Source: Iodobacter violaceini
Lineage (GTDB): Bacteria > Pseudomonadota > Gammaproteobacteria > Burkholderiales > Chitinibacteraceae
Assembly (NCBI RefSeq): GCF_011601265.1
Contig: NZ_JAAOLX010000006.1
Location: 1 to 64,000 of the forward strand
DNA: 64,000 bases
Direction: 5' to 3'
A model generated the notes under the pieces. It searched no databases. It saw only the letters and a list, made by a program, of their open reading frames with translations, and had not been told where the DNA came from. Each line of letters begins with the position of its first letter. The stretch's first letter is position 1. Made by a program: the position numbers and the translations under genes. Of this stretch, positions 1 to 9,150 are shown piece after piece.

Positions 1-335
1 GTTACTCCTTACTAATGCAAGCACTTGTTTCGCTTCCGAATCAAGCACTCACACTCATCGACTGTATTTTTTTAAAGATCGTTTCGCTGCTTCTGCATCA
101 CTTCGTTTCCGTGTGTGCTGCAGCGAGAGGCCGAACTATACCGGCGACACTCAAACCGGTCAACCCCTTTGCAAAAACAAAACCAAACAAGTTAGTAAGT
201 CATTGATTTTAAAAAGCACCCCATTGTTTCTTTTTTGCAGCTTCATCATAAAACCACAGATCAATGCCGTTTTAGTATTCGCCCATCCACATAAAAACCT
301 GAACATTCGATCAAAACGACCTCATTTATATATAG
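1..335. other. Gap with no supported gene
   Basis: No reading frame here has recognisable protein content. The stretch lies downstream of lafU, and I see no clear intrinsic terminator. It may hold the end of the lafU transcript and the edge of an unseen neighbour. Confidence 0.5.
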
Positions 336-1301
336 TCAGCGTGCTGCTTTGGGGTCTGCAAGCGATGCATTTAACTGATCCACACTGATTTCATTCTTAC
401 CACCATTGGGCATCCCAAACATGGCAGCCATTTCCTGTGCCTGATCTTTCGTAAGTACTAATAACTCAATACGACGATTTGATGCGGACTTAGGATTTTG
501 CACATCATAAGGCGCACGGTCTGCCATACCGGCAACTTGCAGGATATTCTCTGCGGGCATGCCACCTTCTAAAAGCCCCACTCTGGCGGCCATCGCGCGA
601 TTGCTGGATAAGCTCCAGTTAGAGAACGCTGCGTAATTAGCATTCTTGTATTGCATTGAATCTGTATGCCCGATCACCAGAAGCTGGTGATCAATACGGG
701 AAAAGATGGCGCCCATTTTGAGCAGCAATCGCCGAAAGCGCTCGCCAGGCACCTGACTGCCACGCTCAAACATGCCCTGTTTATCGGTATCGTGCAGCAT
801 GATGCGCAGGCCATAGGGGGTAATAATAGTTTGGATATTCTCAGACAGCCCCGCTTCTTTAAATAACTGCAGAAAGGTTTGTGCTAATTCCTGCATATCA
901 CGCGGGGTGTCGTATTGTTTTTTAGGTGAGGCATTATCTGAGTATTGCAGAGAAGCTTGTGCGCCACCGCCCTGCCCCTGTGCAGATTGAATGGCCCCCG
1001 ATTGATTAGTGCCGATGATAGGCTCACGCGGGATCAGACTGCCCCTGGGATTACCCTGATGATCTATCAGTTCACGATTACCATTACTGGCCAGAGAGCG
1101 CCCTGCACCGTTACGCAGTACGCGCTCGAGACTTTCCTTATCGCGGGCAGATAAAACCCATAGCACCAGAAACAAACACATCAAAGCCAATACGAAATCG
1201 GCAAAGGCCACTTTCCAGGCTCCACCGTGCGCCTCGGCGCTTTGCTTGCGCGAAACCCGGCGGATAATGGTTTCTTCGTGCTTATTATGCTTATTACTCA
1301 A
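336..1301 (-). CDS. lafU: Lateral flagellar motor stator protein, MotB type (LafU)
   Basis: This 321-residue protein is the peptidoglycan-anchored half of the stator that turns ion flow into flagellar rotation. One membrane helix (about residues 30-50) contains Asp35 in the context FADFVLALM, matching the ion-binding aspartate of MotB. The C-terminal half is an OmpA-like peptidoglycan-binding domain with the IGHTDS and SNRRIELLV signatures. Translation appears to start at a TTG directly after the lafT stop, because there is no ATG before the membrane helix. It ends the minus-strand fliD-to-lafU run, the position it has in known laf loci. Proton or sodium use cannot be decided from the sequence. 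Confidence 0.93.
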   Translation of the reverse strand: MSNKHNKHEETIIRRVSRKQSAEAHGGAWKVAFADFVLALMCLFLVLWVLSARDKESLERVLRNGAGRSLASNGNRELIDHQGNPRGSLIPREPIIGTNQSGAIQSAQGQGGGAQASLQYSDNASPKKQYDTPRDMQELAQTFLQLFKEAGLSENIQTIITPYGLRIMLHDTDKQGMFERGSQVPGERFRRLLLKMGAIFSRIDHQLLVIGHTDSMQYKNANYAAFSNWSLSSNRAMAARVGLLEGGMPAENILQVAGMADRAPYDVQNPKSASNRRIELLVLTKDQAQEMAAMFGMPNGGKNEISVDQLNASLADPKAAR

Positions 1302-2168
1302 TTAAGCAGTTCCCTCTAGCGTATTGATCCACGTTTCAAGCTGAGAGAAGCTAGGCTTAATATTCAGCTGCACCAAACGACGCCCGGCATCAATCGCCAA
1401 CAAAGGTGGCTTGCCTGATACATGGGTCACCAGCACCACTTTTACGCATTCCAGATTAGATAATTCTTCTTTTACTAATTGATGCATCATATTGCACAGC
1501 GGATCAAGCACGCCGTAGCACATAAAAATCCCGATAAATGTCCCCACCATAGCCGCCCCCACACGCTCGCTGATTTCTGCGACTTCTGCGCCCTCGCTAA
1601 TGGTGTGCATGGTCATCACAATCCCAAGCACCGCAGCCAAAATACCAAAACCCGGCATGCCTTCGGAGATTTTATGCAGCGATTTGGAAGGCTGATTCAG
1701 CTCTTCGTGAATCGCTTCCAATTCCTGCTCCAATACGCCTTCCAATTCATGCGCATTGATTTTTCCCATCGCCATCAAACGGAAGTTGTCCACAATAAAG
1801 GCAAGTAGCTTGGGTTGCTCTAAGACCAGAGGGTAACGCTGAAAGAGTGCACTTTCTCTTGGCGATTCAACATGCTGATCAAGTGCTTTTAAACCCTGCC
1901 CAGCTGTAATCAGCAACTCATACATTAATAATAGTAATTGGCGCTGAAAATCCGGCCCCTGCTTTTTACCCATGACCACACGACGGATTTGCCCCAGCAT
2001 TTCTGCCAGCACATGCTTAGGGTTGCCCAGCACCAGCGCACCCACACCTGCACCAATAATGATAAGCAGCTCAACCGGCTGCCAGATCAGATGGAAAGTC
2101 CCCCCGATCATAAAGAAGCCACCAAACACACACATCATGACGATGCCGATACCTAAGAACAGCTGCAT
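1302..2168 (-). CDS. lafT: Lateral flagellar motor stator protein, MotA type (LafT)
   Basis: This 288-residue inner-membrane protein forms the ion channel with LafU and contacts the FliG rotor. An N-terminal pair of helices includes a QPVELLIIIGAGVGA segment typical of MotA. A large cytoplasmic loop follows, then two more helices starting at GMPGFGILAAVLGIV. The length equals that of MotA proteins. The ATG lies 19 bp after the sigma-factor stop, and lafU follows with no gap. Having its own motor pair in the cluster suggests the system does not depend on the stator of a polar flagellum. Confidence 0.94.
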   Translation of the reverse strand: MQLFLGIGIVMMCVFGGFFMIGGTFHLIWQPVELLIIIGAGVGALVLGNPKHVLAEMLGQIRRVVMGKKQGPDFQRQLLLLMYELLITAGQGLKALDQHVESPRESALFQRYPLVLEQPKLLAFIVDNFRLMAMGKINAHELEGVLEQELEAIHEELNQPSKSLHKISEGMPGFGILAAVLGIVMTMHTISEGAEVAEISERVGAAMVGTFIGIFMCYGVLDPLCNMMHQLVKEELSNLECVKVVLVTHVSGKPPLLAIDAGRRLVQLNIKPSFSQLETWINTLEGTA

Positions 2169-2187
2169 GCTTCATTCCAACTTTATA

Positions 2188-2889
2188 TTAAGCCCCACCC
2201 AGGGCGATTTTCATTTTCTTAATTGCCGATTTATTAATCTGGCAAACCCGTGCTTCTGTTAAATCCAGCACCAAAGCAATTTCTTTCAGATTCAGCTCAA
2301 ACTCGTAATACATCTGGATAACACGCTGCTCTTTTTCATCTAAGCCAGATAAAGCCCGCGCTAAGCTAAGACGATTAATTACCCCGTTTTCCGGCGATTC
2401 TGCACCGCCTGCTTCGTGCACACCCTCACTCAGTAAATCATCAAAGCTCGCCAAAACCTCGGCGTTTTCGGCCATTTGATAATCACGGTATTCTTTAGCT
2501 GAGATATCCAAACCTGCGATGGCATCCGCCTCGCTTGGCTCCCTGCCTAGTTTTTTCCTTAAGGCGCGGATCTCATCCCGAATACGATGTGCGCTTTGCC
2601 GCACCGAACGTGGCCGCCAATCCAGGCGCCTGAGCTCATCCAAAATAGCGCCACGCATCCGCAGCATGGCAAAGCCCACAAACTGATCATCGGGCGTGCC
2701 ATAGCGGCGCAATGAATCGAGCAGGGCCATCAGGCCAATCTGCTCCATATCTTCACGATCCAGCACAGCCCCCGCCTGCGTTGCCAGCTGCCTGAGTACA
2801 CGATTGAGCAGCGGCATATATTCCGCCAGCTGAGCGGCTTCTTGCCTGCGGTCTAAAGCGCTATGAACATAAGCGTCAGCAAGATCCAC
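2188..2889 (-). CDS. lafS: Flagellar sigma-28 factor (LafS/FliA)
   Basis: This is a 233-residue sigma-70-family factor of the FliA group, which directs RNA polymerase to late flagellar genes. Region 2 is seen around DREDMEQIGLMALLDSL and AMLRMRGAILDELR. Region 3 follows (HRIRDEIRAL), and region 4 with a helix-turn-helix is near the end (LKEIALVLDLTEARVCQ). The start is GTG, three bases beyond the fliL stop. Its likely targets are the four matched promoter sites before fliD, the flagellin gene, flgK and flgM. FlgM, at the far end of the cluster, is its probable inhibitor. Confidence 0.93.
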   Translation of the reverse strand: MDLADAYVHSALDRRQEAAQLAEYMPLLNRVLRQLATQAGAVLDREDMEQIGLMALLDSLRRYGTPDDQFVGFAMLRMRGAILDELRRLDWRPRSVRQSAHRIRDEIRALRKKLGREPSEADAIAGLDISAKEYRDYQMAENAEVLASFDDLLSEGVHEAGGAESPENGVINRLSLARALSGLDEKEQRVIQMYYEFELNLKEIALVLDLTEARVCQINKSAIKKMKIALGGA

Positions 2890-2892
2890 GAT

Positions 2893-3333
2893 TTACTCAA
2901 CAATCAATTTGCTGACCATCACATCAGAAAAAGGCTTATCTGATGCAACGCCTTTATAGGCAGCAGAAAACTCTTTATTTAAGAGCGCGTGATAATCCTC
3001 GATGGTCATTTTATTGGCCATATTCAGATTAAGATGAGACAAGACCTTAACTGCGGTGCTCTTTAAAAAAGGCAGATGATTTTTAATCTCGGCTTCTTTT
3101 TCCTTGCTGGTTCTAAACACCAGATCCACCGCAATATAATGGGTAGATAAAGAGCTGCCATCGTCATTACGCAACATGACAATAATCTTATCCACCGAGG
3201 CGAATTTATATTCAACCGGCTCGGCCCTGGCTACCTTAGGCGCACTGTCTTGCTTAAAGTAATAAGCCGCCCCGCCGCCCACTCCGGCAGCAATCAATAA
3301 ACCTAAAACAATAAAAATAATATTCTTAGACAT
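2893..3333 (-). CDS. fliL: FliL-like flagellar basal-body protein (LafF)
   Basis: This 146-residue protein has a short cytoplasmic start, one membrane helix (about residues 5-27, rich in Gly and Ala) and a periplasmic domain. That is the layout of FliL, which surrounds the stator and supports torque. Its place between fliK and the sigma gene matches lafF in lateral systems. The ATG at 3333 is chosen because the helix begins right after it; a longer upstream frame would overlap the fliK end and add unrelated residues. Sequence conservation in this family is low, so the call rests on topology and context. Confidence 0.82.
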   Translation of the reverse strand: MSKNIIFIVLGLLIAAGVGGGAAYYFKQDSAPKVARAEPVEYKFASVDKIIVMLRNDDGSSLSTHYIAVDLVFRTSKEKEAEIKNHLPFLKSTAVKVLSHLNLNMANKMTIEDYHALLNKEFSAAYKGVASDKPFSDVMVSKLIVE

Positions 3334-3349
3334 GTGATTTCCAGATCGG

Positions 3350-4249
3350 TTAAATGCGCGCCAGAATGGAGCCAAACTCGCTCGCTTCTTCGTCTAATTC
3401 CGCCAAAGCCTGACCGACCTCATCCGCTTCCTGCTGATGCTTTTTATTGGGCGAGCCATTGGCAGACGGATCTCTCACCTCCACCGCCACGCTGCTGTAT
3501 TCCTTCTGGCTTAAATCAGCACGCATCTGCTCAGTAATTGCATGCAGCTGCCTGGTAACATCGCTATTACTGGCGTGCAATTGCACCGATAAAGCACCCG
3601 CCTCGTGCTTAATGCTGATTTCTAATGCGCCAAGCATAGGCGGGGATAATTTAATCACCGCACGCTCAATGCCATGCCCAAGCTGCACATCGAGGCGATC
3701 TTTCAGTGCGGTTTCTAAATGACGGGACCAGCTGGCGGGCTGAGCAGGCTCCAGCTTAATCGGTGCCCACTCTGAAGGCTTAGCTTGCGGCACGCTGCTT
3801 GCTGCCAGCGTATTTAATTCAAACGGCCGGGCAGGCTGATCTGGCATATCACCCGCCAACAATACCGCGGCTTTTAGCAGGGGAGCCTCTGTATCTTCAG
3901 CAACTGCAGTCTGAAGTATCGCTGCAGCTGGCGGCGTAGATGCCTGGCCCTGCTGCACCAGAGTAAAGTCTGCAGCGGGCGCTTGTGGCTCAGGCATTTT
4001 AGGAATGATGGGCGCAAAAAAAGCAGGCATGCTCAAAAGAGCAGCATCCGTGCCCGCCACCGCGGGCTGCTCAGCAGACACCGGCTCATTCTCAGGCTCA
4101 GCCTTAACCACGCCCTCCGTATCAGGCGTGGCGCAGCCCTGCATTTCACCACTAAATAACATCGCCAACAGCGGGTCAGGCGGCAGGGCATTAAGAACGG
4201 GAAGATTCAAATCCGCAGGGGCGGTCAGCGTGCTTGCGAGCAGATTCAT
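3350..4249 (-). CDS. fliK: Flagellar hook-length control protein (LafE/FliK)
   Basis: This 299-residue protein measures hook length and triggers the FlhB export switch. The N-terminal two thirds are rich in Ala, Pro and Glu and look unstructured, as expected of a secreted ruler. The C-terminal Flg_hook domain is seen from about residue 195, with LSPPMLGALEIS followed by amphipathic strands. The ATG overlaps the stop of the upstream fliT-like gene (ATGA), showing translational coupling. A second FliK-like gene lies at 19224-20129, so the two may share or divide the role. Confidence 0.88.
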   Translation of the reverse strand: MNLLASTLTAPADLNLPVLNALPPDPLLAMLFSGEMQGCATPDTEGVVKAEPENEPVSAEQPAVAGTDAALLSMPAFFAPIIPKMPEPQAPAADFTLVQQGQASTPPAAAILQTAVAEDTEAPLLKAAVLLAGDMPDQPARPFELNTLAASSVPQAKPSEWAPIKLEPAQPASWSRHLETALKDRLDVQLGHGIERAVIKLSPPMLGALEISIKHEAGALSVQLHASNSDVTRQLHAITEQMRADLSQKEYSSVAVEVRDPSANGSPNKKHQQEADEVGQALAELDEEASEFGSILARI

Positions 4250-4527
4250 AGTGCCTGCGCCGCATAAGCAAGGCTGGCATCACGCTGCCCGGCAAACTGC
4301 GCCAATTTATCTGCCAGCTCCAGGGTTGCCAGACGGCAGGCTTCCTGCATCGTGGCATAAGCGCTGCGCACATTTTGCAAGGCTTGCTGCTCTTGCTGAT
4401 TCCAGGCATGGCCCGCCAGCAAGGCGGCAAACTGTGCGTCCAGGATCAGCAGCTGATCCCAATCCTGCTCAGCCAAAGCACCCTGCATTTCGGCCATTTT
4501 GGCACTGATTGCTTTAAGCCTTGGCAT
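4246..4527 (-). CDS. fliT: FliT-like flagellar export chaperone (LafX position)
   Basis: A 93-residue, mostly helical and acidic protein sits between fliS and fliK. In lateral flagellar loci this slot is held by lafX, and in polar loci fliT (the chaperone of the filament cap FliD) sits next to fliS. I do not see a strong sequence signature, since FliT proteins diverge widely, so the call rests on size, helix content and position. The ATG at 4527 overlaps the end of fliS by 14 bp, and its stop overlaps the fliK start. Confidence 0.65.
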   Translation of the reverse strand: MPRLKAISAKMAEMQGALAEQDWDQLLILDAQFAALLAGHAWNQQEQQALQNVRSAYATMQEACRLATLELADKLAQFAGQRDASLAYAAQAL

Positions 4528-4900
4528 CACGCACACCCAGCCAACCACCACGCAAGGTGCCTAATAATTGTTCCACTTCGGTAACGCCTGCCACATCCAG
4601 CTGGCTGCTGGCACTATAAAGCCGGTAGACACAAAAATCGTATAAACGCGCCAGATTGGTGACCACTTCACCGCCCTGATCAAAATCGAGGGCGCTGGAT
4701 AAGCCATTTAAAATATCGATGCACTTATTAATACTCTCGCCCTTTTGCTCAAAACGCTTGTGCTGCATATGCGCTTTGGCGCGGGCGAGTTCTTCCAAAA
4801 GACCATCGAATAACACCAAAACTAATTGCACGGGTGAGGCATTAGAAGTCTGCGCTTCCAAATTCACCGAGTGATAACTGCTATATGCTTCGTAATCCAT
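4514..4900 (-). CDS. fliS: Flagellin export chaperone FliS (LafC)
   Basis: This 128-residue protein binds flagellin in the cytoplasm and keeps it unfolded until export. The family signature is clear: a Tyr-rich start (YEAYSSYHSVNLEAQ), then PVQLVLVLFDGLLEELARAK, then GESINKCIDILNGL and a late LYDF segment. A GAGG ribosome site lies nine bases before the ATG. It follows fliD and overlaps the fliT-like gene, so cap, flagellin chaperone and cap chaperone are made together. Confidence 0.95.
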   Translation of the reverse strand: MDYEAYSSYHSVNLEAQTSNASPVQLVLVLFDGLLEELARAKAHMQHKRFEQKGESINKCIDILNGLSSALDFDQGGEVVTNLARLYDFCVYRLYSASSQLDVAGVTEVEQLLGTLRGGWLGVRDAKA

Positions 4901-4964
4901 TACAACCTCATTTTACCTGCATGTATCCGGGCCAAGCCGCGCGAGCACGCCCGGAACTCAACTA

Positions 4965-6326
4965 CTAAATAAACGACATGCTGTCGAACATGCTGGATGT
5001 TTCACTCATTTGCGCCTGCAGCTGCTTAAGCTGGGTAAATTGCTTTAATGCTCGCTGATAAGCCTGATCGTATTGCTGGGAAATCTTTTCCGCCTGAACG
5101 CTTAATTCGCTGCCCGCCTTAGAAACCGATTCCTTGCGCGCTTTTAATAAGCCATTGCTGGCATTCAGCCATTTGCCAAGGTAATCATTATTTTCTTTAA
5201 TCAGATCGGTACCCGTACTGGCGTTAAAAATCTTCTCCAGCCCTGCCGGGTTTTCGATCAGCGCTTTATCGAGCTTAGTGCGATCAAGCGACAGATTGCC
5301 GTCGCGATCGGTTTTTACGCCAAAATCCATCAGGCGCACGCCGTCAAAACTTTGCCTTACCAGACTGTTTAACTTATCCCGCAGCGCGCGAATGCCCGAA
5401 TCGGAGGCAAATGCACCGCCTGGGTCCCGCTTACCACCGTCATTTTTATCGTTTTTGGCATTAGCCAGCATGGCCGTTAACGATTTCTTTGCCGCATTAA
5501 AACCATCAATAAAAGTTTGTAAATTAGCAGCCGTATCGTTATTGCTGGTGCTCACAGTAAGCTTTAAAGCTGGGTCACCACTTTTCATAGCGCGGTTTAA
5601 ATTCACCGTTACACCTTCGATGCCGGTAAAAGTATTGGATGCCTGCTTAATCGGCACGCCCGTGTTTTCTTCCCCCAAAAACACCAGGGCATCTTGCGCC
5701 CTGGATAAAACCTTGGGAGCTTCAAGCGCTAAAGCCGCTTCAACCCCTGCGCCCGTTCCGGTCACTTGCAGAGTATTGGCCTCACCTGTCTGGCTGGACG
5801 TCAGCACCAGTTGTGACTGGCCATTTGCTGTAAGCACCATGGCACTGACTTTGCCCGAGCTGTCTTTGGATTGATTAATACTGCGCGCAAGTTCAGTGAG
5901 CGATAACTTACCGTCGGCATCCTTATCTGCACTGGCTAAATCAATGGCAATCGTCGTTGCACCCACTTTGATATTGAGCTTGTCGCCTGCGGCCACAGTC
6001 ATGCCATCGAGGCGGGAAAAAGCCTGCTGCTCTGCGGTGGCCACTTGCTTAACAAATAAAGAGTAACTTCCAGGCTGCGCCTTGGCCCCTGCCGTTACTG
6101 TAGCTACTCCTTCCTGACTTAAGGCCGTGGCATAGGCCAGCACTGATTTTTTACCACTTAAACCACCCAGCGTCGTTTTAAAGTCCTGCAGCGTTTTTTG
6201 CAGCTGCACCAAGGCATCAGAACGGGCTTTATTCTGTTTGGTACGCACATCATTACGGCTTTGCGCCTGCTGTACTGCATAGCTGGCAATCTGGCTGGCC
6301 AGCTGCTGAGGATTAATTTCTGCCAT
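4965..6326 (-). CDS. fliD: Flagellar filament cap protein FliD (LafB)
   Basis: A 453-residue secreted protein that forms the cap helping flagellin subunits fold at the filament tip. The FliD N-terminal region is seen (a short coil to about residue 60, then a beta-rich part with SYSLFVKQVATAEQQ), and the C-terminal region ends in a long heptad helix near residues 395-440. The length is typical. It opens the minus-strand run to lafU. A sigma-28-like site lies 43-71 bp before the start, and the gap further upstream holds a dispersed repeat. Confidence 0.93.
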   Translation of the reverse strand: MAEINPQQLASQIASYAVQQAQSRNDVRTKQNKARSDALVQLQKTLQDFKTTLGGLSGKKSVLAYATALSQEGVATVTAGAKAQPGSYSLFVKQVATAEQQAFSRLDGMTVAAGDKLNIKVGATTIAIDLASADKDADGKLSLTELARSINQSKDSSGKVSAMVLTANGQSQLVLTSSQTGEANTLQVTGTGAGVEAALALEAPKVLSRAQDALVFLGEENTGVPIKQASNTFTGIEGVTVNLNRAMKSGDPALKLTVSTSNNDTAANLQTFIDGFNAAKKSLTAMLANAKNDKNDGGKRDPGGAFASDSGIRALRDKLNSLVRQSFDGVRLMDFGVKTDRDGNLSLDRTKLDKALIENPAGLEKIFNASTGTDLIKENNDYLGKWLNASNGLLKARKESVSKAGSELSVQAEKISQQYDQAYQRALKQFTQLKQLQAQMSETSSMFDSMSFI

Positions 6327-6368
6327 GGCGTTTTTTCCGTAAAAGAAAATTAGTGGATACTAATTAAA

Positions 6369-6397
6369 CAAGGCGACCAAGGCCTTCGCATTTAAAA
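6369..6397 (-). promoter_or_regulatory. Candidate LafS (sigma-28) promoter of fliD
   Basis: Read on the minus strand, TTTTAAAT is followed by GTCGCCTTG, with 22 bases from the start of the first box to the CGCC. The same spacing and a similar second box occur before the flagellin gene, flgK and flgM. Known sigma-28 sites are TAAA and GCCGATAA boxes, so this is a variant. Inference from four matched sites. Confidence 0.5.
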
Positions 6398-6480
6398 ATG
6401 TAAATAATCACAAGGCATCGACAAATATGTGCACCCAGAGGTTCTGATTCAATCCTGGAATCGTTGCGCCGGTGTTTTTT

Positions 6481-6713
6481 CATCCCCTGAGACAAGCCGA
6501 GCGAGGAATAAGCGGGGCGGGGAAGTCGTCAATTCGTGTTTGAGCGAAGCGAGTTGAATTGACGCCGCCTCGATTATCCGCAGCGAGGGAACCCCGCGAA
6601 GCGGGGCGCAGACGCCGGGGTCGCCTTCTTTAGCTTCCTTTCTTGGCGACGCAAGAAAGGAAGGCCCATGCGGGGGCTCCCGCACCAAAACCACCGTGCC
6701 GAAGGCACTAAAC
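6481..6713 (+). repeat. Dispersed structured repeat, copy R1
   Basis: This intergenic element lies between fliJ and fliD and abuts the fliJ stop. It holds a closing stem 6514-6520 with 6565-6571, an inner hairpin with arms GTCAATTC and GAATTGAC, a GC-rich hairpin, a 12-bp perfect hairpin 6634-6645 with 6652-6663 (loop GCGACG), a GCGGG/CCCGC hairpin at 6670-6683 and a terminal GTGCC-GAA-GGCAC. It has no convincing coding content. Confidence 0.9.
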
Positions 6714-7166
6714 TCAAAGCGCAACATCACCCCCACCCCTTCTGCGCAAATACGCCTGTGTCGCCGTTTCATCCGACTGCTTTTGCAAAGCCCGCTCACG
6801 CAGTGTTTGCAGTGCAATACGCTCTGCAGCCCCTAATTTATCTATCACTTCACGGCGCGAAACGGCGGCTAATAAATCTTTACGTGCCACGGCCAGATCG
6901 GCATCGCCCAAAGCTAAGTCTTGCTTTTGCAGTGAGATGAGCTGCAGCAGCGAGTGCTTAAACGCGCCCGCATTCATCGCTAAAGCAGGGTGCGGTGCGG
7001 CGCTGCTTCCCAAATGCTGACAGAGCGATTCCATGCGGCTGATATTCTTTTGATAGCGCTGCGTCAGCTGGTGCTTATCGCGCACTACGGTTTCATGCTT
7101 ATCCACATCACTTTGGCGTAAACGTAACATCAGCTCTAAGCGCTGCACGGCTTGAGGCGTACTCAT
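6714..7166 (-). CDS. fliJ: Flagellar export chaperone FliJ
   Basis: This 150-residue, highly charged, almost entirely helical protein has the size and coiled-coil character of FliJ. FliJ sits in the FliI ATPase ring and links it to the FlhA export gate. Sequence signatures are weak in this family. Position directly after fliI, with an ATGA overlap, makes the assignment secure. It is the last gene of the fliE-to-fliJ run, and repeat R1 begins right at its stop codon. Confidence 0.88.
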   Translation of the reverse strand: MSTPQAVQRLELMLRLRQSDVDKHETVVRDKHQLTQRYQKNISRMESLCQHLGSSAAPHPALAMNAGAFKHSLLQLISLQKQDLALGDADLAVARKDLLAAVSRREVIDKLGAAERIALQTLRERALQKQSDETATQAYLRRRGGGDVAL

Positions 7167-8479
7167 TGCAATAGCGCCTTTAAATCGTCAAGTGAATCAG
7201 CCAGCGGCGCGGCTTCATGCACGCCCTGCTGTAAATAGGCTTCGATGCGTGGAAATAAGCGCACGGCACGGTCGGTTTCGGCATCCATACCGGGTACATA
7301 AGCCCCCAGCGGGATTAAATCGCGCACTTCGCGATAACGCGATAGCAGCGCCTTAATCTGCCGTGACACGGCGTTATGCTCGCTACTGCTGATCTGGCTC
7401 ATGCAGCGGCTGACCGATTGGGCAATATCAATAGCAGGAAAGTGCCCACGCTCGGCCAGCAGGCGTGACAATACGATATGGCCATCCAAAATTGCCCGCG
7501 CAGTATCCACCACCGGGTCTTGCTGATCGTCCCCTTCGGCCAGCACGGTATAAATTGCCGTCATGCTTCCCAAGGGGTTTTCTCCATTGCCCGCGCTTTC
7601 CGCCAAGCCGGGCAACAGCCCAAATACCGATGGCGGATAACCACGGGTGGCAGGTGGCTCACCCAGAGCCAGCGCCACTTCGCGCTGTGCCATAGCGTAT
7701 CGGGTCAAGGAATCCACCAGCAGTAAAACACGGTGCCCCTGATCACGATAATGGGCTGCAATGCTGTGGCACAGCTCGGTGGCATTCAGACGCATCAGAG
7801 GTGATTCATCGGCCGGGGCCACCACCAGCACCGCTTTTGCCAGGCCTTCTGCTCCCAGCGAGTGTTCTACAAATTCACGCACTTCACGACCACGCTCGCC
7901 GATCAGGCCAACAACAACAATATCGGCCGAGGTATTACGGGTAATCATGCCCAGCAGCACACTTTTACCCACGCCACTACCAGCAAACAGACCAACGCGC
8001 TGCCCCTTACCTAAAGACAGCAGACCATTGATGGCGCGCACGCCGATATCCAGCGGCTCGGCCACCGGTTGTTTACGCAGGGGGTTAATTTTGGGCGGTG
8101 CGGCGGCCAGCGGTTTATCTCCGCCCAAGGGGCCAAGATCGTCCATAGGTTCGCCCAGGCCATTCACAATCCGGCCCAGCCACGATTCACCAATCATCAG
8201 CGAGCTGGCCTGCGGTGCGGCCTGCACTCTGGCGCCGGTTTGCAAACCGACCGGCTTTTTGAAAGGCATTAAATAAGAAACTTCGCGCCGAAAGCCCACC
8301 ATCTGCGCCTGTATCCATTCGCCTGATGAAGTTTCAATCAGGCAGCGCTGGCCCGTTTCTAAAGGGCAGCCAATGCTTTCCAATAAAATGCCCGACACGC
8401 CAATCAGGCGTCCGGTCATGGTGGCAACGGGAACGTCGTTCAAATCCAAGCGGCGCAGCGCGTCACCAATCACACTCAT
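7163..8479 (-). CDS. fliI: Flagellum-specific export ATPase FliI
   Basis: This 438-residue ATPase powers and orders protein export into the growing flagellum. The F1-type nucleotide fold is evident: Walker A AGSGVGKS at about residues 166-173, GLIGERGREVREF after it, and the Walker B strand LLLVDSLTRYA. The C-terminal region contains GHFPAIDIAQSVSR, as in FliI and related type III ATPases. It is coupled by 4-bp ATGA overlaps to fliH before it and fliJ after it, so the three parts of the ATPase complex are made together. Confidence 0.97.
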   Translation of the reverse strand: MSVIGDALRRLDLNDVPVATMTGRLIGVSGILLESIGCPLETGQRCLIETSSGEWIQAQMVGFRREVSYLMPFKKPVGLQTGARVQAAPQASSLMIGESWLGRIVNGLGEPMDDLGPLGGDKPLAAAPPKINPLRKQPVAEPLDIGVRAINGLLSLGKGQRVGLFAGSGVGKSVLLGMITRNTSADIVVVGLIGERGREVREFVEHSLGAEGLAKAVLVVAPADESPLMRLNATELCHSIAAHYRDQGHRVLLLVDSLTRYAMAQREVALALGEPPATRGYPPSVFGLLPGLAESAGNGENPLGSMTAIYTVLAEGDDQQDPVVDTARAILDGHIVLSRLLAERGHFPAIDIAQSVSRCMSQISSSEHNAVSRQIKALLSRYREVRDLIPLGAYVPGMDAETDRAVRLFPRIEAYLQQGVHEAAPLADSLDDLKALLQ

Positions 8480-9150
8480 TCCTCAGCCTTTGCTGCGTCG
8501 TCAGTCAGCAACTGCTCTTTCAGCTGATCCATGCACAGGTCCAAGCGCTGCATACAACCTGCATCGGCCTCCATTTCTGCGCTATGAATACGGCACTCGC
8601 CCGGGGCAAGATGAGGATCGGCCACCAGCTGCCAGCGCGCGACCCGCTCCGGTGCCAGCTCAATCACGCGCTGGCATTCTTCAGCATTTAAATGCACGGC
8701 AACTGCGGTATTTGTTTGCGACGTTGCTGCCAGCGTTTCATCGACCAGGGCCAGCAATTGCACCGGCTGTAAAGTCAGCTCGCAGCGAATCACCTGCCTT
8801 GCTACCCTGGCCACCAAATCAACCACTTCCTGTCGCAAGGCGAGCTGGTAATCATCACTTGCCCGCTGCACCTGTTGCAGCAGCTGCTCAATCAGGGCGG
8901 CTTTTTCATCAAAACGCGCTGCCGCTGCCAGCCTTGCCTCAGCTTCGCCCTGAGCCAGCCCCGCCGCGTGGCCTTCGGCAAAACCTGCCGCCTCTCCACT
9001 GATTAAGCCCTCGGCGTGGCCATCGCTATGGCCGCTGTCCCAGCCCTGCTGATAGGCCTCGGCAGACAAAGGTGCAGCTTCACCGGCATGGCTGGACTGC
9101 GCTTGTAAACGCTGCAAAGAAGGAAAACGATGAGGGCGAACCGATTTCAC
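8476..9150 (-). CDS. fliH: Flagellar export ATPase regulator FliH
   Basis: This 224-residue protein holds the FliI ATPase and tethers it to the C ring. It has the Gly/Ala/Glu-rich middle with repeated small-residue heptads (near residues 35-80) that marks FliH, followed by a conserved C-terminal domain. The start is GTG and overlaps the TGA stop of fliG (GTGA), so translation is coupled. Downstream it overlaps fliI in the same way. Confidence 0.92.
   Translation of the reverse strand: MKSVRPHRFPSLQRLQAQSSHAGEAAPLSAEAYQQGWDSGHSDGHAEGLISGEAAGFAEGHAAGLAQGEAEARLAAAARFDEKAALIEQLLQQVQRASDDYQLALRQEVVDLVARVARQVIRCELTLQPVQLLALVDETLAATSQTNTAVAVHLNAEECQRVIELAPERVARWQLVADPHLAPGECRIHSAEMEADAGCMQRLDLCMDQLKEQLLTDDAAKAEE

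Noticed and set aside
6449-6817. Frame across repeat R1 and similar ones at 14618, 28083, 30057 and 48618
   Set aside because: The peptide similarity among them comes from repeated DNA with conserved hairpins; frames are broken in other copies and lack ribosome sites.
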